Positions 16,585 to 25,405 are shown, counted from the first letter of the stretch. The stretch is 64,000 nt of DNA from Janibacter sp. CX7 (GCF_024362365.1 NZ_CP101464.1:1240001-1304000); one strand, 5' to 3'. A program made the numbers and translations. Notes: generated by a model from the letters alone, not told the origin.

Positions 16585-17655
16585 ATGACCTCGCTGCACG
16601 ATCGCCTCGACCTCACCCACGGGCCCGCGTGGGCCAACCGGCTCGCCCTGGCGCCGCTGACCAACACGCAGAGCCACGCGGACGGGACGCTCTCGGACGA
16701 CGAGTACCGGTGGCTGGTGGCGCGGGCCGAGGGCGGCTTCGGCATGACGATGACCTGCGCGACCTACGTGGCGCGCGCGGGGCAGGCGTGGGGTGGCCAG
16801 CTGGGCATCAGCGACGACCGCCACCTCGAGGGTCTGACCCGGCTCGCCGACGGCATCCGCGCCGCGGGCAGCGTCTCGTCGGTGCAGCTGCACCACGGCG
16901 GCCGGCGATCCGACCCGGGCGTCACCGGGGTCGACAACGTCGCGCCGTGGGAGGACCCCGAGCGCGGGGTGCGGGCGCTGAGCACCGGTGAGGTCCAGCA
17001 GGCCGTCGAGGACTTCGTCGTCGGGGCGGAGCGCGCGCAGCGTGCGGGCTTCGACGGCGTCGAGGTCCACGGTGCGCACGGCTATCTCCTGTGCCAGTTC
17101 CTCGACGGGCGGCACAACCACCGCACCGACGGCTACGGCGGGTCGCTCGAGGACCGGGCGCGGGTGATCTTCGAGGTGCTCCGCGGGATCCGTGAGCGCA
17201 CCGGCCCGGACTTCCAGGTCGGCATCCGGCTGACGCCGCAGGGCAACGGGATCGTCCTCGACGAAGGCGTCACCGTCGCGCAGTGGACCCTCGACTCCGG
17301 CCTCGTGGACTACGTCGACATGTCGCTGTGGGATGCCTTCATGACCGTCGGCGAAGGGGAGGACCTCCTCATCGACGCCTTCACCGGGCTCGAGCGGGGC
17401 CGGACGCGGTTGGGTGTCGCGGGCAAGATCCGCTCCGCGCAGCAGGCGCGGTGGTGCCTGGCGAAGGGGGCGGACTTCGTCGACCTCGGACGCGCCGCGA
17501 TCATCCACCACGACATGCCGCGGCGGATCGAGCAGGACTCGAGCTTCGCGATGGCGGCGCTGCCGGTGAGCCGGCAGCACCTGCGTGACGAGCGGGTGAG
17601 CGACACCTTCATCGACTACCTCGACGCGGGGTGGCCTGACTTCGTGGCGGGGTGA
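16585..17655 (+). CDS. NADH:flavin oxidoreductase, old-yellow-enzyme family
   Basis: A 356-residue FMN TIM-barrel enzyme. Diagnostic blocks are RLALAPLTNTQS at the N-terminus, VQLHHGGR (FMN/ligand His), FDGVEVHGAHGYLLCQFLD, the GGSLEDRAR turn and the late GADFVDLGRAAI phosphate-binding strand. Such enzymes reduce activated alkenes (enones, dienoyl compounds) with NAD(P)H. It lacks the Fe-S and FAD domains of the FadH-type protein at 46083, so it is the single-domain form. ATG 16585 lies 32 bases after the previous gene. The natural substrate is unknown. Confidence 0.9.
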   Translation: MTSLHDRLDLTHGPAWANRLALAPLTNTQSHADGTLSDDEYRWLVARAEGGFGMTMTCATYVARAGQAWGGQLGISDDRHLEGLTRLADGIRAAGSVSSVQLHHGGRRSDPGVTGVDNVAPWEDPERGVRALSTGEVQQAVEDFVVGAERAQRAGFDGVEVHGAHGYLLCQFLDGRHNHRTDGYGGSLEDRARVIFEVLRGIRERTGPDFQVGIRLTPQGNGIVLDEGVTVAQWTLDSGLVDYVDMSLWDAFMTVGEGEDLLIDAFTGLERGRTRLGVAGKIRSAQQARWCLAKGADFVDLGRAAIIHHDMPRRIEQDSSFAMAALPVSRQHLRDERVSDTFIDYLDAGWPDFVAG

Positions 17656-17683
17656 CGTCGGCTGGCGGTGCGGTCGGGGCGAC

Positions 17684-18651
17684 TCAGCGGGTCAGGCGGG
17701 TGCGGGTGCCGAGGACCTCGAGGGTGTCGACGGGCTCGTCCTGCAGGTCGGCGACGGTGGCGATGTCCTGCCACTGACCGCCGTTGACGCGGTACTGGCC
17801 GGTGAGTCGGGCGTCGACCTTGATCTCCCGGGTGCCGGTGTCCTTGTAGGTGTGGACGACGTCGCCGTCGGGGTAGGTCCCGCCGGTGCTCGTCGTCCAG
17901 CCGGAGGTCGTGCCGTCGCCGAAGTCGTAGCGGTACTCCTTGGCTGCGACCTTGAACTCGACGGTCCAGGACAGGAGTTTGATCTTGTCGCTGACCTCGC
18001 CGGGCTCGAGGCCCGAGTCGTCGGGCCACTGGGCCGCGTAGAAGGTCTTGAGGCCCTTGAGCGTCTTGTTGCCCCTGGGCTGGACGGTGACGCTCGGCTT
18101 GCTGAAGGGCAGCTCGCGGAAGGCGGTCTGGATCTGGGCGAAGGTCGGGACCGGCGGCGCCTGGACCGGAACCGTTCGCGGGGGCTGCCCGGGTGCGCCT
18201 GGAACCGTCACCGAGTCAGGGATACCGCATGAGACCCGGACGGGCTCCCAAGGCCCGTTGTTGACCCGGACGGAGGTCACGATGGGGGTATCGAAGTTGC
18301 TGGGGTCTCCCGAGAGCGTGATGCACCCTGCGCGTGTGCCGTTGCACTCGTCCATGTCCGGTTCGCACGGGGGTCGTACATGACCTCGATCTTGTCTGCT
18401 TTCTTCGTGCCCTTCACCGTCGGCTGCGAGATGTTGGCGGATCGGGGTGTCCCCGAGCGCGCCGCAGGCGCGCCGCCTGCCTCCGCGCCCTTGGTCGTAC
18501 CTGGCAAAACGCCGTGCTCTTCAACGGACGCTTCCGCGAAGCCGTCCGTGAGATCACTATGCGGACTGCCGTGGTCTGCATACGCGATCTGAGGGCCTGC
18601 GAACAACGCAGCCAGCAGGATGCAGAAGGCCCACAGGCTTGGCCGTGTCAC
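17684..18651 (-). pseudogene. Secreted PKD-domain protein, interrupted by a frameshift
   Basis: The minus strand encodes an exported protein in two frames. The first runs from GTG 18651 with a signal peptide (MTRPSLWAFCILLAALFAG) through KADKIEVMYDPR. The second picks up as CEPDMDECNGTR and continues to a PKD-like domain (EYRYDFGDGTTSGW, VVHTYKDTGTREI) ending at 17684. Adding one base near 18370, next to a run of five G, restores a single protein of about 322 residues. This is either a recent frameshift or a homopolymer sequencing error. The GTG start overlaps the stop of the upstream lipoprotein gene (GTGA), a pairing that suggests a joint cell-surface role. Confidence 0.7.
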
Positions 18652-19271
18652 GTGACAATCCAATCCTTGACCTGCCAGCGGCCATCCGCCCAGGACACGT
18701 GCTCGGTCACTGTGTAACTCGTGGCATTCACATCTCCGTTTGACACGCCCTTCGAGTCGATGCGGTGATGGCTAGCGACAGTCACGTCAAGGACAACCTT
18801 GTAGCCCTCGTCGGGCCGCTTTGTAGCGACTGCCCGTCGGACCGTGTATGGGTTCTTGTCCTTCTTCCAGCCCTTGGCCTTGTCAGCCTCGATGTTCTTG
18901 ATGGCGGTTGCACAGACGCTGCAATCGCTGGCCCCAAGGGTCTGGAAGACAGTGGTATCGGCACTCTTGGCAGCGTCTCCGTATGCGAGAAGGAAGTACT
19001 CGCCGAAGGCTGCTGCGCCTTCCTTCGTCTCTTCGCGGGCCTCGGCTGGCATGTCGTCAGGCAAGGACGGGTCATCACTTGAGGTGCTCGGCTCCGAGCT
19101 GGACTCGGACGAGGAACTCGAATCCGAAGACGTGGACGACGACTTGCTCGCGTCGATGGGGGAGGCGGTGGTCGTCGACTCCTCTGGCTCGCTGTCGTCA
19201 CCACAGGCGGCCAGGCCGCCGGTCAGGACTGCCACGGCAGCAAGGATCGCTGCACCTCGCGTGGACTGCAC
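18648..19271 (-). CDS. DUF6318-like lipoprotein
   Basis: A 207-residue lipoprotein: hydrophobic signal ILAAVAVLTGGLAAC with a lipobox Cys, a low-complexity Ser/Glu/Thr linker of about 50 residues, then a compact NTF2-like domain beginning AAFGEYFLLAYGDAA with paired Cys in SDCSVCATAI and ending VSWADGRWQVKDW. This layout matches the DUF6318 family of actinobacterial lipoproteins, whose function is unknown. I chose GTG 19271 because AAGGGGAG lies 5-6 bases upstream, over an ATG at 19292. The gene overlaps the PKD-domain gene by four bases. Confidence 0.75.
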   Translation of the reverse strand: MQSTRGAAILAAVAVLTGGLAACGDDSEPEESTTTASPIDASKSSSTSSDSSSSSESSSEPSTSSDDPSLPDDMPAEAREETKEGAAAFGEYFLLAYGDAAKSADTTVFQTLGASDCSVCATAIKNIEADKAKGWKKDKNPYTVRRAVATKRPDEGYKVVLDVTVASHHRIDSKGVSNGDVNATSYTVTEHVSWADGRWQVKDWIVT

Positions 19272-19775
19272 GGGCTCTCCCCTTCGTCGCATGTGGGGCA
19301 GAGCCCGCCCCCGAACTGCATCCACCGTAGTGAAATCCGGGGAAGCCGCCTCTTGACGATCCACAGGCCCGGCGTGGCCCGTCGTACGGAGCAACGGCGT
19401 AGTCGCCGATTTGGCCCGACAGGGCGCGGTTCTGGGGGCCTCAGGAGTGCCCCGCCCACCAGCGCCGCCGACGACTCATCGCCCCGCCGGTGGGCCGGCG
19501 GGGCGAAGGGAGTCGTGGGTCAGTTCGGCGGCTGCTTGACGCGCGAGTTGGTCATGAGGGTCTGCTCGACCCAGGCCATGACGAAGGGGAGGGCCGCGAC
19601 CGAGATCGTCGCCGCTCCCGTCAGAAGGCCTGTCGTGAGGTTCATGTCATCCACGGTTGCACCGATGGCACGATCCGGCGATCCAGAGTGGCGAGTCGGC
19701 GATCTCGTCACCGGATCTTGACCTTAGGGCCCGAACTCGTCCCGCCATGCGGACCGCGCGCCGGCCGACGCCGCG
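19272..19775. other. 500-bp stretch without a secure gene
   Basis: Between the lipoprotein start and the NAD(P)-binding gene there is only one possible small frame (19520-19645, minus). A GGCGGGGCGA-rich segment at 19480-19510 has weak inverted symmetry. No promoter, repeat family member or RNA gene could be recognised with confidence. Confidence 0.5.
19520..19645 (-). CDS. Possible 41-residue single-pass membrane peptide
   Basis: The frame from ATG 19645 encodes a short peptide with one hydrophobic segment (LLTGAATISVAALPFVMAW) and a polar tail ending VKQPPN. The composition is plausible for a small membrane protein and the codons end in G or C as in neighbours. The ribosome site is weak and a longer form from the in-frame start at 19711 is possible. 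I do not recognise it. Confidence 0.3.
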   Translation of the reverse strand: MNLTTGLLTGAATISVAALPFVMAWVEQTLMTNSRVKQPPN

Positions 19776-20420
19776 TCAGTGGGCGACGGTGAAGCGCTGG
19801 CGCGGGTGCTTGCGCTGCTCGATCTCGTCGACGTAGGCCAGGGCGAAGTCGGTCCCGGAGATCTCCGAGTTGCCCTCGGCGTCGGTGACGAGCTCGTCGC
19901 CGCCGAGCCGGTAGCTGCCGGTGGTCTCGCCAGGAGCGAAGGAACCGAAGAGGGCAGCGGGGGAGACGTAGAACCAGTCGAGCTCGGCCGGGCCCTCGCG
20001 CAGGGCGTCGAGCACCTTGGCGTGGGAGAGGGCCTCCGGCTTCCAGTCCTCGTGGAAGTCCGGGGTGTCGATGAGGCGGGGACCGCCCTTCGCCACGTGC
20101 AGGGACCCGGCGCCGCCGACGAAGGACAGGCGCGCGCCGTGGTCGATGGCGGCGGAGGTGAGGCGGGCGACGTGGTCGACGAGCGGGGAGCCGCCGACGT
20201 CGGCGCCGTGCGTGGCCACGACCAGGTCGTCGGCGTCGGCCGCGGCCTGCGCGAGGACGGTGTCGTCGGTGAGCGAGCCGGTGCGGTACTCCACGCCCTC
20301 GGCCTGCTCGGCCGGGGCGGTGCGGCTGTAGGAGATGACCTGGTGGCCGCGGGAGGCGGCTTCGCGGGCGATGTTGCCGCCGGCGTATCCGGTGCCGCCG
20401 AAGATGACGATGGTGCTCAT
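19776..20420 (-). CDS. NAD(P)H-binding atypical SDR
   Basis: A 214-residue Rossmann protein beginning MSTIVIFGGTGYAGGNIARE (glycine-rich dinucleotide loop), with VVATHGADVGG, the strand LSFVGGAGSLHV and WFYVSPAALF in the order seen in NAD(P)H-binding proteins of the NmrA/YwnB type. These bind NAD(P)H and act as reductases or redox sensors; the substrate is unknown. Start 20420 is preceded by TAGGA at 6 bases. It lies 7 bases downstream of the LLM-class flavin oxidoreductase gene, so the two form an operon, and a shared role in flavin or quinone redox chemistry is likely. Confidence 0.82.
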   Translation of the reverse strand: MSTIVIFGGTGYAGGNIAREAASRGHQVISYSRTAPAEQAEGVEYRTGSLTDDTVLAQAAADADDLVVATHGADVGGSPLVDHVARLTSAAIDHGARLSFVGGAGSLHVAKGGPRLIDTPDFHEDWKPEALSHAKVLDALREGPAELDWFYVSPAALFGSFAPGETTGSYRLGGDELVTDAEGNSEISGTDFALAYVDEIEQRKHPRQRFTVAH

Positions 20421-20427
20421 GGTGTTC

Positions 20428-21489
20428 CTATCTGTTGGGGTTACAGGCGGGGATGGGCGCGACGGGGCCGTCGCTGTTGCGGCGCCACCCGAGCTCGGGG
20501 GCGACGTGCTGGGCGAAGGCCTCGAGGATGTGCAGGTTGTAGTCGACGCCCAGCTGGCTCGGGATGGTGAGCATGACGGTGTCGGCGGCCTCGATGGCAG
20601 GGTCGGCCTTGAGCTGCTCGACGAGCTGGTCGGGCTCGGCGGCATAGGTCTTGCCGAAGGTCGAGCGGAAGCCGTCGATGATGCCGACCTGGTCGCTGCC
20701 CTGGCCCTGCAGGCCGAAGAAGTGCCGGTCGAGGTCGCTGACGATCGGGAAGATGCTGCGGGAGACCGACACCCGCGGCGACCAGTCGTGGCCCGCCTCG
20801 CGCCACGCGGCGCGGTAGAGGTCGATCTGCTCGCGCTGGAGCTCGCCGAAGGAGGCGCCGGTGGCCTCGGTGAGCAGCGTCGAGCTCATGAGGTTGACTC
20901 CCTGGCGCGCGGTCCACTCGGCGGTCTCGCGGCTGCCGGCGCCCCACCAGATGCGGCGGTCGAGGCCGGGGGAGTGCGGCTCGACCCGCAGCCGGCCGGC
21001 GGGACCCTGCGTCGGGTCGGCGTCGACGACTTTGTCCCCTCGGACCGCGGACATGAAGGTGTCGAAGTGCTCGCGGGCGATGTCGGCGCCGCGCGGATCG
21101 CGAGCACCGGTGTGGCCGAAGGCTTCCCACCCACGCAGGGCCGGCTCCGGTGACCCCCTGCTCACGCCGAGCGCGACCCTCCCTTCGGAGATCAGGTCGA
21201 GGGCCGCAGCCTCCTCGGCCAGCTGCAGCGGGGTCTCGTAGCGCATGTCGATGACGCCGGTGCCGACCTCGATGTGCTTGGTCCGGGCCGCGATCGCCGA
21301 CAGGACCGGCATGGGCGCCGCGCCCTGCCGGGCGAAGTGGTGGACGCGGAAGTAGGCGCCGTTGACGCCGATCTCGTCCGCCCCGACCCCGATCTCGACG
21401 GCATCGCGCAGGGCCTGGCCCGCGTCGGGGTCACCAGGCCCGCTGCCGTGGCCGTAGTGCCCGAAGCTCAAGAATCCGAAGGCGTGCAT
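20428..21489 (-). CDS. LLM-class flavin-dependent oxidoreductase
   Basis: A 353-residue luciferase-like TIM-barrel protein. Family blocks are the N-terminal FGFLSFGHYG, PMPVLSAIAARTKHIEVGTGV, YETPLQLAEEAAALDLISEGRVALGVSRG and RIWWGAGSRETAEWTARQG. Such enzymes use FMNH2 or F420 supplied by a partner; the companion NAD(P)H-binding protein 7 bases downstream could take part. The upstream region carries two AGTTGC direct repeats overlapping a GTTG-N6-CAAC palindrome. The ribosome site before ATG 21489 is weak, so a leaderless or coupled start is possible. The substrate is not deducible. Confidence 0.85.
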   Translation of the reverse strand: MHAFGFLSFGHYGHGSGPGDPDAGQALRDAVEIGVGADEIGVNGAYFRVHHFARQGAAPMPVLSAIAARTKHIEVGTGVIDMRYETPLQLAEEAAALDLISEGRVALGVSRGSPEPALRGWEAFGHTGARDPRGADIAREHFDTFMSAVRGDKVVDADPTQGPAGRLRVEPHSPGLDRRIWWGAGSRETAEWTARQGVNLMSSTLLTEATGASFGELQREQIDLYRAAWREAGHDWSPRVSVSRSIFPIVSDLDRHFFGLQGQGSDQVGIIDGFRSTFGKTYAAEPDQLVEQLKADPAIEAADTVMLTIPSQLGVDYNLHILEAFAQHVAPELGWRRNSDGPVAPIPACNPNR

Positions 21490-21496
21490 GACCCGT

Positions 21497-21518
21497 GCAA
21501 CTGGTTGTCACGGCAACT
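21497..21518. promoter_or_regulatory. Candidate operator upstream of the LLM oxidoreductase
   Basis: GCAACT occurs at 21497-21502 and 21513-21518 (16-bp period), and the palindrome GTTG-TCACGG-CAAC spans 21504-21517. It starts 8 bases upstream of the ATG, a position fitting repression by a MarR- or HxlR-type regulator. No cognate regulator lies beside it. Confidence 0.35.
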
Positions 21519-21560
21519 AATTCCCGGACGTCGCCCGACCTCGGCGGCAGGGGCGGGTGC

Positions 21561-22400
21561 TCAGGCCCAGGGGCGCGCGGCGAGGCCGTGGTCCTGCGCG
21601 TAGGCAGCACGCTCCGGCGGGGTCCAACCCTCGAGCGCGGCGTCGGGGACCTGGTAGACCTCGATGCCGAGCGGGCGGCAGACCGCCTCCGTGTCGCCGG
21701 CCTCGGGGCCGAACATCGGCACCGACAGGTCGCCGCCGGGGCACGTCGACAGCGCAGCGAGGATGTCGATCTCGGCGAAGAACTCGAAGTAGTCGCCCTG
21801 CTGCGCAGGGCAGGTCTTCATGAAGTACTGGTCGTCGTCGTTCAGCCCCGTGCACTGGAAGACGTTGAGCACGTCGTGCACGTCGAACTCCGTGAGGTGC
21901 CACGGTCGCACGGCCCGCGTCAGGTTGGAGTGGCAGTGGTAGTCGAAGGGGGCGTCGTTGAGCATCTGGTTGACGTAGGGATCGCAGCGGGTTCCGAGCA
22001 GATCGTGGACGCGCCCCCCTTCGTCATCGACGCCGTAGTCGGCCAGCGAGTCACCGGTGATCGTCACGAGAGGACGCAGGAAGGGCAGGGTCGACCACAG
22101 TCGGTCGAAGACCGAGACGTGCGCGGCCTGCAGCTGCCGGGTGCGCGAGGCCCACAGACGCTCGCGGGGGTCGTGCAGGTTCCACAGGTTGAGGTCGGCG
22201 ACCTGCGGACCCTCGATGGTGACGATCCGGCACACGTGCCCAGCCGGCACCTCCCAGGCCCGACCGCTGCGGATCGGGATGGTGAAGGAGTCGACGAGCT
22301 CCCGCCCTTCGGTCGTCGAGCCGATGCGGCCGTAGAGCTCGCGGTCGACGTCGAGGGGGCCGCCGGGGTCGGCCTGGTAGGCGGCTTCGGTGAGGTCCAT
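21561..22400 (-). CDS. DUF1989 / urea-carboxylase-associated family protein
   Basis: A 279-residue protein of the DUF1989 (urea carboxylase-associated) family. Visible blocks are IPIRSGRAWEVPAGHVCRI, GPQVADLNLWNLHDPRERLW, GTRCDPYVNQ, DYHCHSNLTRA and NVFQCTGLNDDDQYF, with conserved Cys and His suited to metal binding. The biochemical role is not established; homologues lie beside urea carboxylase, allophanate hydrolase or guanidine genes. ATG 22400 has AGGAG at a good distance. A GntR regulator starts 8 bases upstream on the same strand and a divergent Nramp-like transporter lies beyond, so it probably belongs to a small uptake-and-breakdown locus for a nitrogen compound. Confidence 0.87.
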   Translation of the reverse strand: MDLTEAAYQADPGGPLDVDRELYGRIGSTTEGRELVDSFTIPIRSGRAWEVPAGHVCRIVTIEGPQVADLNLWNLHDPRERLWASRTRQLQAAHVSVFDRLWSTLPFLRPLVTITGDSLADYGVDDEGGRVHDLLGTRCDPYVNQMLNDAPFDYHCHSNLTRAVRPWHLTEFDVHDVLNVFQCTGLNDDDQYFMKTCPAQQGDYFEFFAEIDILAALSTCPGGDLSVPMFGPEAGDTEAVCRPLGIEVYQVPDAALEGWTPPERAAYAQDHGLAARPWA

Positions 22401-22408
22401 GGGGTCTC

Positions 22409-23071
22409 CTATCGGTGGGTGGTCTGGCGGCGGACCATGTCGAGCACGGTCAGCTCGGAGTCGTGGAGGTAACCACGCAGGAGGCGCTCGGCACCCGCAC
22501 GGTCGCCGTCGGCGAGGTGCTCCCAGATCGCGCGGTCGCGCGGGCCCCATGGGCGCTGGAAGGAACTGGTGTCGCCGGCGGCGTGGAACGCGAGACGCAG
22601 CCGACCGAGGATCGTGTCGAAGAACTGGTCGAGCAGGGGAGAGCCGAGCAGGCGGACGAGCGCGGAGTGGAACTCCAGGCTCGAGCTGGCGTAGTCCTCC
22701 CACCGCGCTGCGCGCTCGGCGGTCTCGGTCGTCTCGACGGCCCGGCGCAGCTCGTCGAGCGCGTCGTCGGGGGCGTAGGCGGCGTCCTGGACTGCGCGCA
22801 CCTCGAGGGCGATGCGGGCGGCGTAGATGTCCCGCACGTCGGCCGTCGTCAGGGTGCGCACGACGAAGCCCTGGTGGTTGCGGTGATCGAGCAGGCCCTC
22901 GTGCCGCAGGAGGCTGAGCGCCTCGCGGGCGGTGTTGCGGGAGACGCCCAGTTCGGCGGCAACGGCAGAGTCGCGCACGGGTGCCCCCGGGGCGAGGTCT
23001 CCGGTGATGATGCGCGAGCGCAGAATGGCCGCGAGCTGCGAGGTCGTGCCGCCCGGCTGGTCCTGAGTCAT
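22409..23071 (-). CDS. GntR/FCD-family transcriptional regulator
   Basis: A 220-residue regulator: winged helix (AAILRSRIITGDLAPGAP, ELGVSRNTAREALSLLRHEGLL) followed by an all-helical FCD effector domain (DIYAARIALEVRAV, LEFHSALVRLLGSPLL, HLADGDRAGAERLLRGYL). ATG 23071 is chosen; the in-frame TTG at 23110 lies inside the operator. Its stop is 8 bases before the DUF1989 start, so the two are co-transcribed. Three TTGnTGAGCA-like boxes between it and the divergent transporter suggest that it controls both directions, probably released by the transported compound. Confidence 0.88.
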   Translation of the reverse strand: MTQDQPGGTTSQLAAILRSRIITGDLAPGAPVRDSAVAAELGVSRNTAREALSLLRHEGLLDHRNHQGFVVRTLTTADVRDIYAARIALEVRAVQDAAYAPDDALDELRRAVETTETAERAARWEDYASSSLEFHSALVRLLGSPLLDQFFDTILGRLRLAFHAAGDTSSFQRPWGPRDRAIWEHLADGDRAGAERLLRGYLHDSELTVLDMVRRQTTHR

Positions 23072-23099
23072 GGGGGAGACAGTAGCGACGTCGCGACGA

Positions 23100-23186
23100 T
23101 TGCTCAACAAATCTCACGTGCCAACGCTCGAAGAGTCGACAGTTGGTTGAGAAGGCGTTGACGAACTGCTCAACAATCCCTAACGT
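23100..23186. promoter_or_regulatory. GntR boxes and promoter of the Nramp-like gene
   Basis: TTGCTCAACAA at 23100-23110 and CTGCTCAACAA at 23166-23176 are near-identical, with an inverted partial copy TTGGTTGAGA at 23143-23152. The third box fills the spacer of a good promoter for the plus-strand transporter: TTGACG at 23158-23163, 17-bp spacer, TAACGT at 23181-23186. Steric repression by the adjacent GntR protein is the simple reading. Confidence 0.6.
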
Positions 23187-23221
23187 CTGGTGACTCACCC
23201 ACCCCTGACGAGACGGAGCAC

Positions 23222-24511
23222 GTGGTGGCACGCAGCAGACTCAACGACGAGTCCACACAGGCAGAGCAGGTCGGCGACCCCTCGGCACGCAAGGGCATCT
23301 GGGAGCGGATGGGTCCCGGGCTGATCATCAGCGCCTCGTTCATCGGCCCGGGGACGATCACGACGGCGACGGTCACCGGCTCGTCGTACGGCTACGCCTT
23401 GGCGTGGGCGATCGCCTTCTCCATCGTCGCGACGATCATCCTGCAGGAGATGTCGGCGCGGCTCGGGATCGCGACCGGGCAGGGGCTCGGCGAGGCGCTG
23501 CGCACGACCTTCCAGCACCCGGTCCTGCGGTTCGCGATGGTCGCGCTCATCGTCGCGGCCATCGGCGTCGGTGGAGCCAGCTATGCGGGCGGGGACACCA
23601 CGGGCACGGCCCTCGGCCTCTCCGGGCTGACGGGTCTGTCGCCCAAGCTGCTCGTCGTGGTCGTCGGGCTGATCATCTTCGGGCTGCTCATCACGGGCAG
23701 CTACAAGGTGCTGGAGCGGGCGCTCGTCGTCATGGTGGCCGTGCTCGCGGCCGTCTTCCTCCTCACGATGATCGTCGTCCGGCCCGACGTCGGGGCGATC
23801 CTGCGAGGCACCTTCACGCCCACGATCCCGAGCGGTGCGCTGCTCACGACGATCGCCCTCATCGGCACCACGGTCGTGCCGTACAACCTCTTCCTCCACG
23901 CCAACCTCGCCCAGGAGAAGTGGGGTGGCCTCCCCAAGGACCGCGCGATCCGTGACGCCAAGGTCGACACGATCGTGTCGATCCTGATCGGCGGCGTCAT
24001 CACCCTCGCGATCATGATCACCGCAGCTGCCGCGATGTGGACGAAGGGAGTGACCGCCGAGTCGGGTGCGGACATGGCCACGCAGCTGGAGCCGCTGCTC
24101 GGCGCGGCCGCGCCGTACGTCTTCGCGCTGGGGCTCTTCGCCGCCGGCATGACGAGCGCCGTCGCCGGTCCGCTCGGCGCCGCCTACGCGATCTGCGGAG
24201 TCATGGGCTGGGGGAGCGACCTGAAGTCGCCCCGATTTCGAGCCGTGTGGATCGCGGTCATGGGGATCGGCATGGTCATCGCCCTCACCGGGGTCAACCC
24301 GATCCAGATCATCCTGCTGGCCCAGGCCGCCAACGGCTTGCTCCTGCCGATCGTCGCCGGCTTCCTCCTCGTGGTGATGAGCCGCTCGTCCGTGCTCGGC
24401 CGCCACAAGAACGGCCCGGTCGCCACGACGCTCGGTGTGCTGGTCTTCATCGTCGTCACCGGGCTGGCGATCTACCAGTTCGCCGACATCCTCGGGCTGC
24501 TGCCGGAGTGA
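23222..24511 (+). CDS. Atypical Nramp-family transporter
   Basis: A 429-residue membrane protein with about 11 helices in the Nramp order. The metal-binding helix 1 motif DPGN reads GPGTI (SFIGPGTITTA), and the helix 6 MPHN motif reads VPYN (GTTVVPYNLFLHA). Loss of the Asp and the helix 6 Met argues against classical Mn/Fe transport. The position, divergent from a GntR regulator and a DUF1989 protein, resembles Nramp-like proteins encoded beside urea, guanidine or oxoproline genes. Uptake of an organic nitrogen compound or Mg2+ is possible. GTG 23222 (or 23225) follows GGAG at 5 bases. Confidence 0.85.
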   Translation: MVARSRLNDESTQAEQVGDPSARKGIWERMGPGLIISASFIGPGTITTATVTGSSYGYALAWAIAFSIVATIILQEMSARLGIATGQGLGEALRTTFQHPVLRFAMVALIVAAIGVGGASYAGGDTTGTALGLSGLTGLSPKLLVVVVGLIIFGLLITGSYKVLERALVVMVAVLAAVFLLTMIVVRPDVGAILRGTFTPTIPSGALLTTIALIGTTVVPYNLFLHANLAQEKWGGLPKDRAIRDAKVDTIVSILIGGVITLAIMITAAAAMWTKGVTAESGADMATQLEPLLGAAAPYVFALGLFAAGMTSAVAGPLGAAYAICGVMGWGSDLKSPRFRAVWIAVMGIGMVIALTGVNPIQIILLAQAANGLLLPIVAGFLLVVMSRSSVLGRHKNGPVATTLGVLVFIVVTGLAIYQFADILGLLPE

Positions 24512-24609
24512 CCTTGAGCGCTGCCTGACACGCCGACGGTTGCGGACCTCCCTTCGACACGGTGTCATGGAGGCGACGCGACAGGGGGTCGCGACGAAGG
24601 GGAATCGGT

Positions 24610-25398
24610 ATGTACCGCACCGCAATCACGTCCTGCGCCGCCGCGCTGCTGCTCGTGGGCGCCACTGCCTGCGGGTCGGGGGATGACGCCGGCGACTCGC
24701 CCACCGTCATGGAGACGACCTCGGTGAGCACGACCGAAGGGGGCGAGACCGAGACCTCGTCGTCGACCACGGCGCCGTCGAGCACGTCATCCTCCGTCGA
24801 GTCCACGACCACGACCTCCAGCCCCACGTCGAGCGAGGCGGACGGCGATGACGACGGTGACGACGACGGCGCCGCGGGACCTGCGACTCAGGTCGTCAAC
24901 GTCTGGGTCGACGACTCGTGGAAGGTCGAGGAGGTCGACGAGGACGTGTGCGGCGGGTCGGCCTACCAGTCGCAGTTCTCGACGCAGGACGACGTCTACA
25001 CGTGCGGGGCGACGGCATCGAGCGCCCTCGCCTGCCTCGACGACGAGGGCGGCGAGACGGCCACGTGTGTCGCCAACGGCCAGGACCGCATCGCGATCCA
25101 CTTCCCGCACCAGCCGATCGACCCCGCCAAGGTCAGCAAGCGCGAGGCCGAGGCCATCCCGCTCTACGTCGAGCTCGGCGACGGCACGACGTGCGGGGTG
25201 CTCAGCCACGACCAGGCCCAGCACTGGGACGACATGTTCAGCTGGTACGGCTGCTCCGACGGCTCCGAGCTGCTGACCGAGGAGCAGATCGCCGACACCT
25301 TCGACGACGACGAGCAGGCGTGGACCGTGGAGCGCTCGACCAACAAGGGCAAGCCGGTGGAGACTCCTGTGGCCAAGGCGGTCTTCGCCGGGAAGTAG
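24610..25398 (+). CDS. Secreted lipoprotein with Ser/Thr-rich linker
   Basis: A 262-residue lipoprotein: signal CAAALLLVGATACG with lipobox Cys at about 21, a Ser/Thr/Glu/Asp linker to residue 90, then a globular domain with six or more Cys (DEDVCGG, VYTCGATA, ALACLDDEGG, ATCVANG, TTCGVLSH, WYGCSDG), suggesting disulfides. The family is not recognised. ATG 24610 follows AAGGGG. It stands alone between the transporter and a convergent hypothetical gene. Confidence 0.75.
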   Translation: MYRTAITSCAAALLLVGATACGSGDDAGDSPTVMETTSVSTTEGGETETSSSTTAPSSTSSSVESTTTTSSPTSSEADGDDDGDDDGAAGPATQVVNVWVDDSWKVEEVDEDVCGGSAYQSQFSTQDDVYTCGATASSALACLDDEGGETATCVANGQDRIAIHFPHQPIDPAKVSKREAEAIPLYVELGDGTTCGVLSHDQAQHWDDMFSWYGCSDGSELLTEEQIADTFDDDEQAWTVERSTNKGKPVETPVAKAVFAGK

Positions 25399-25405
25399 AG
25401 GCTGG

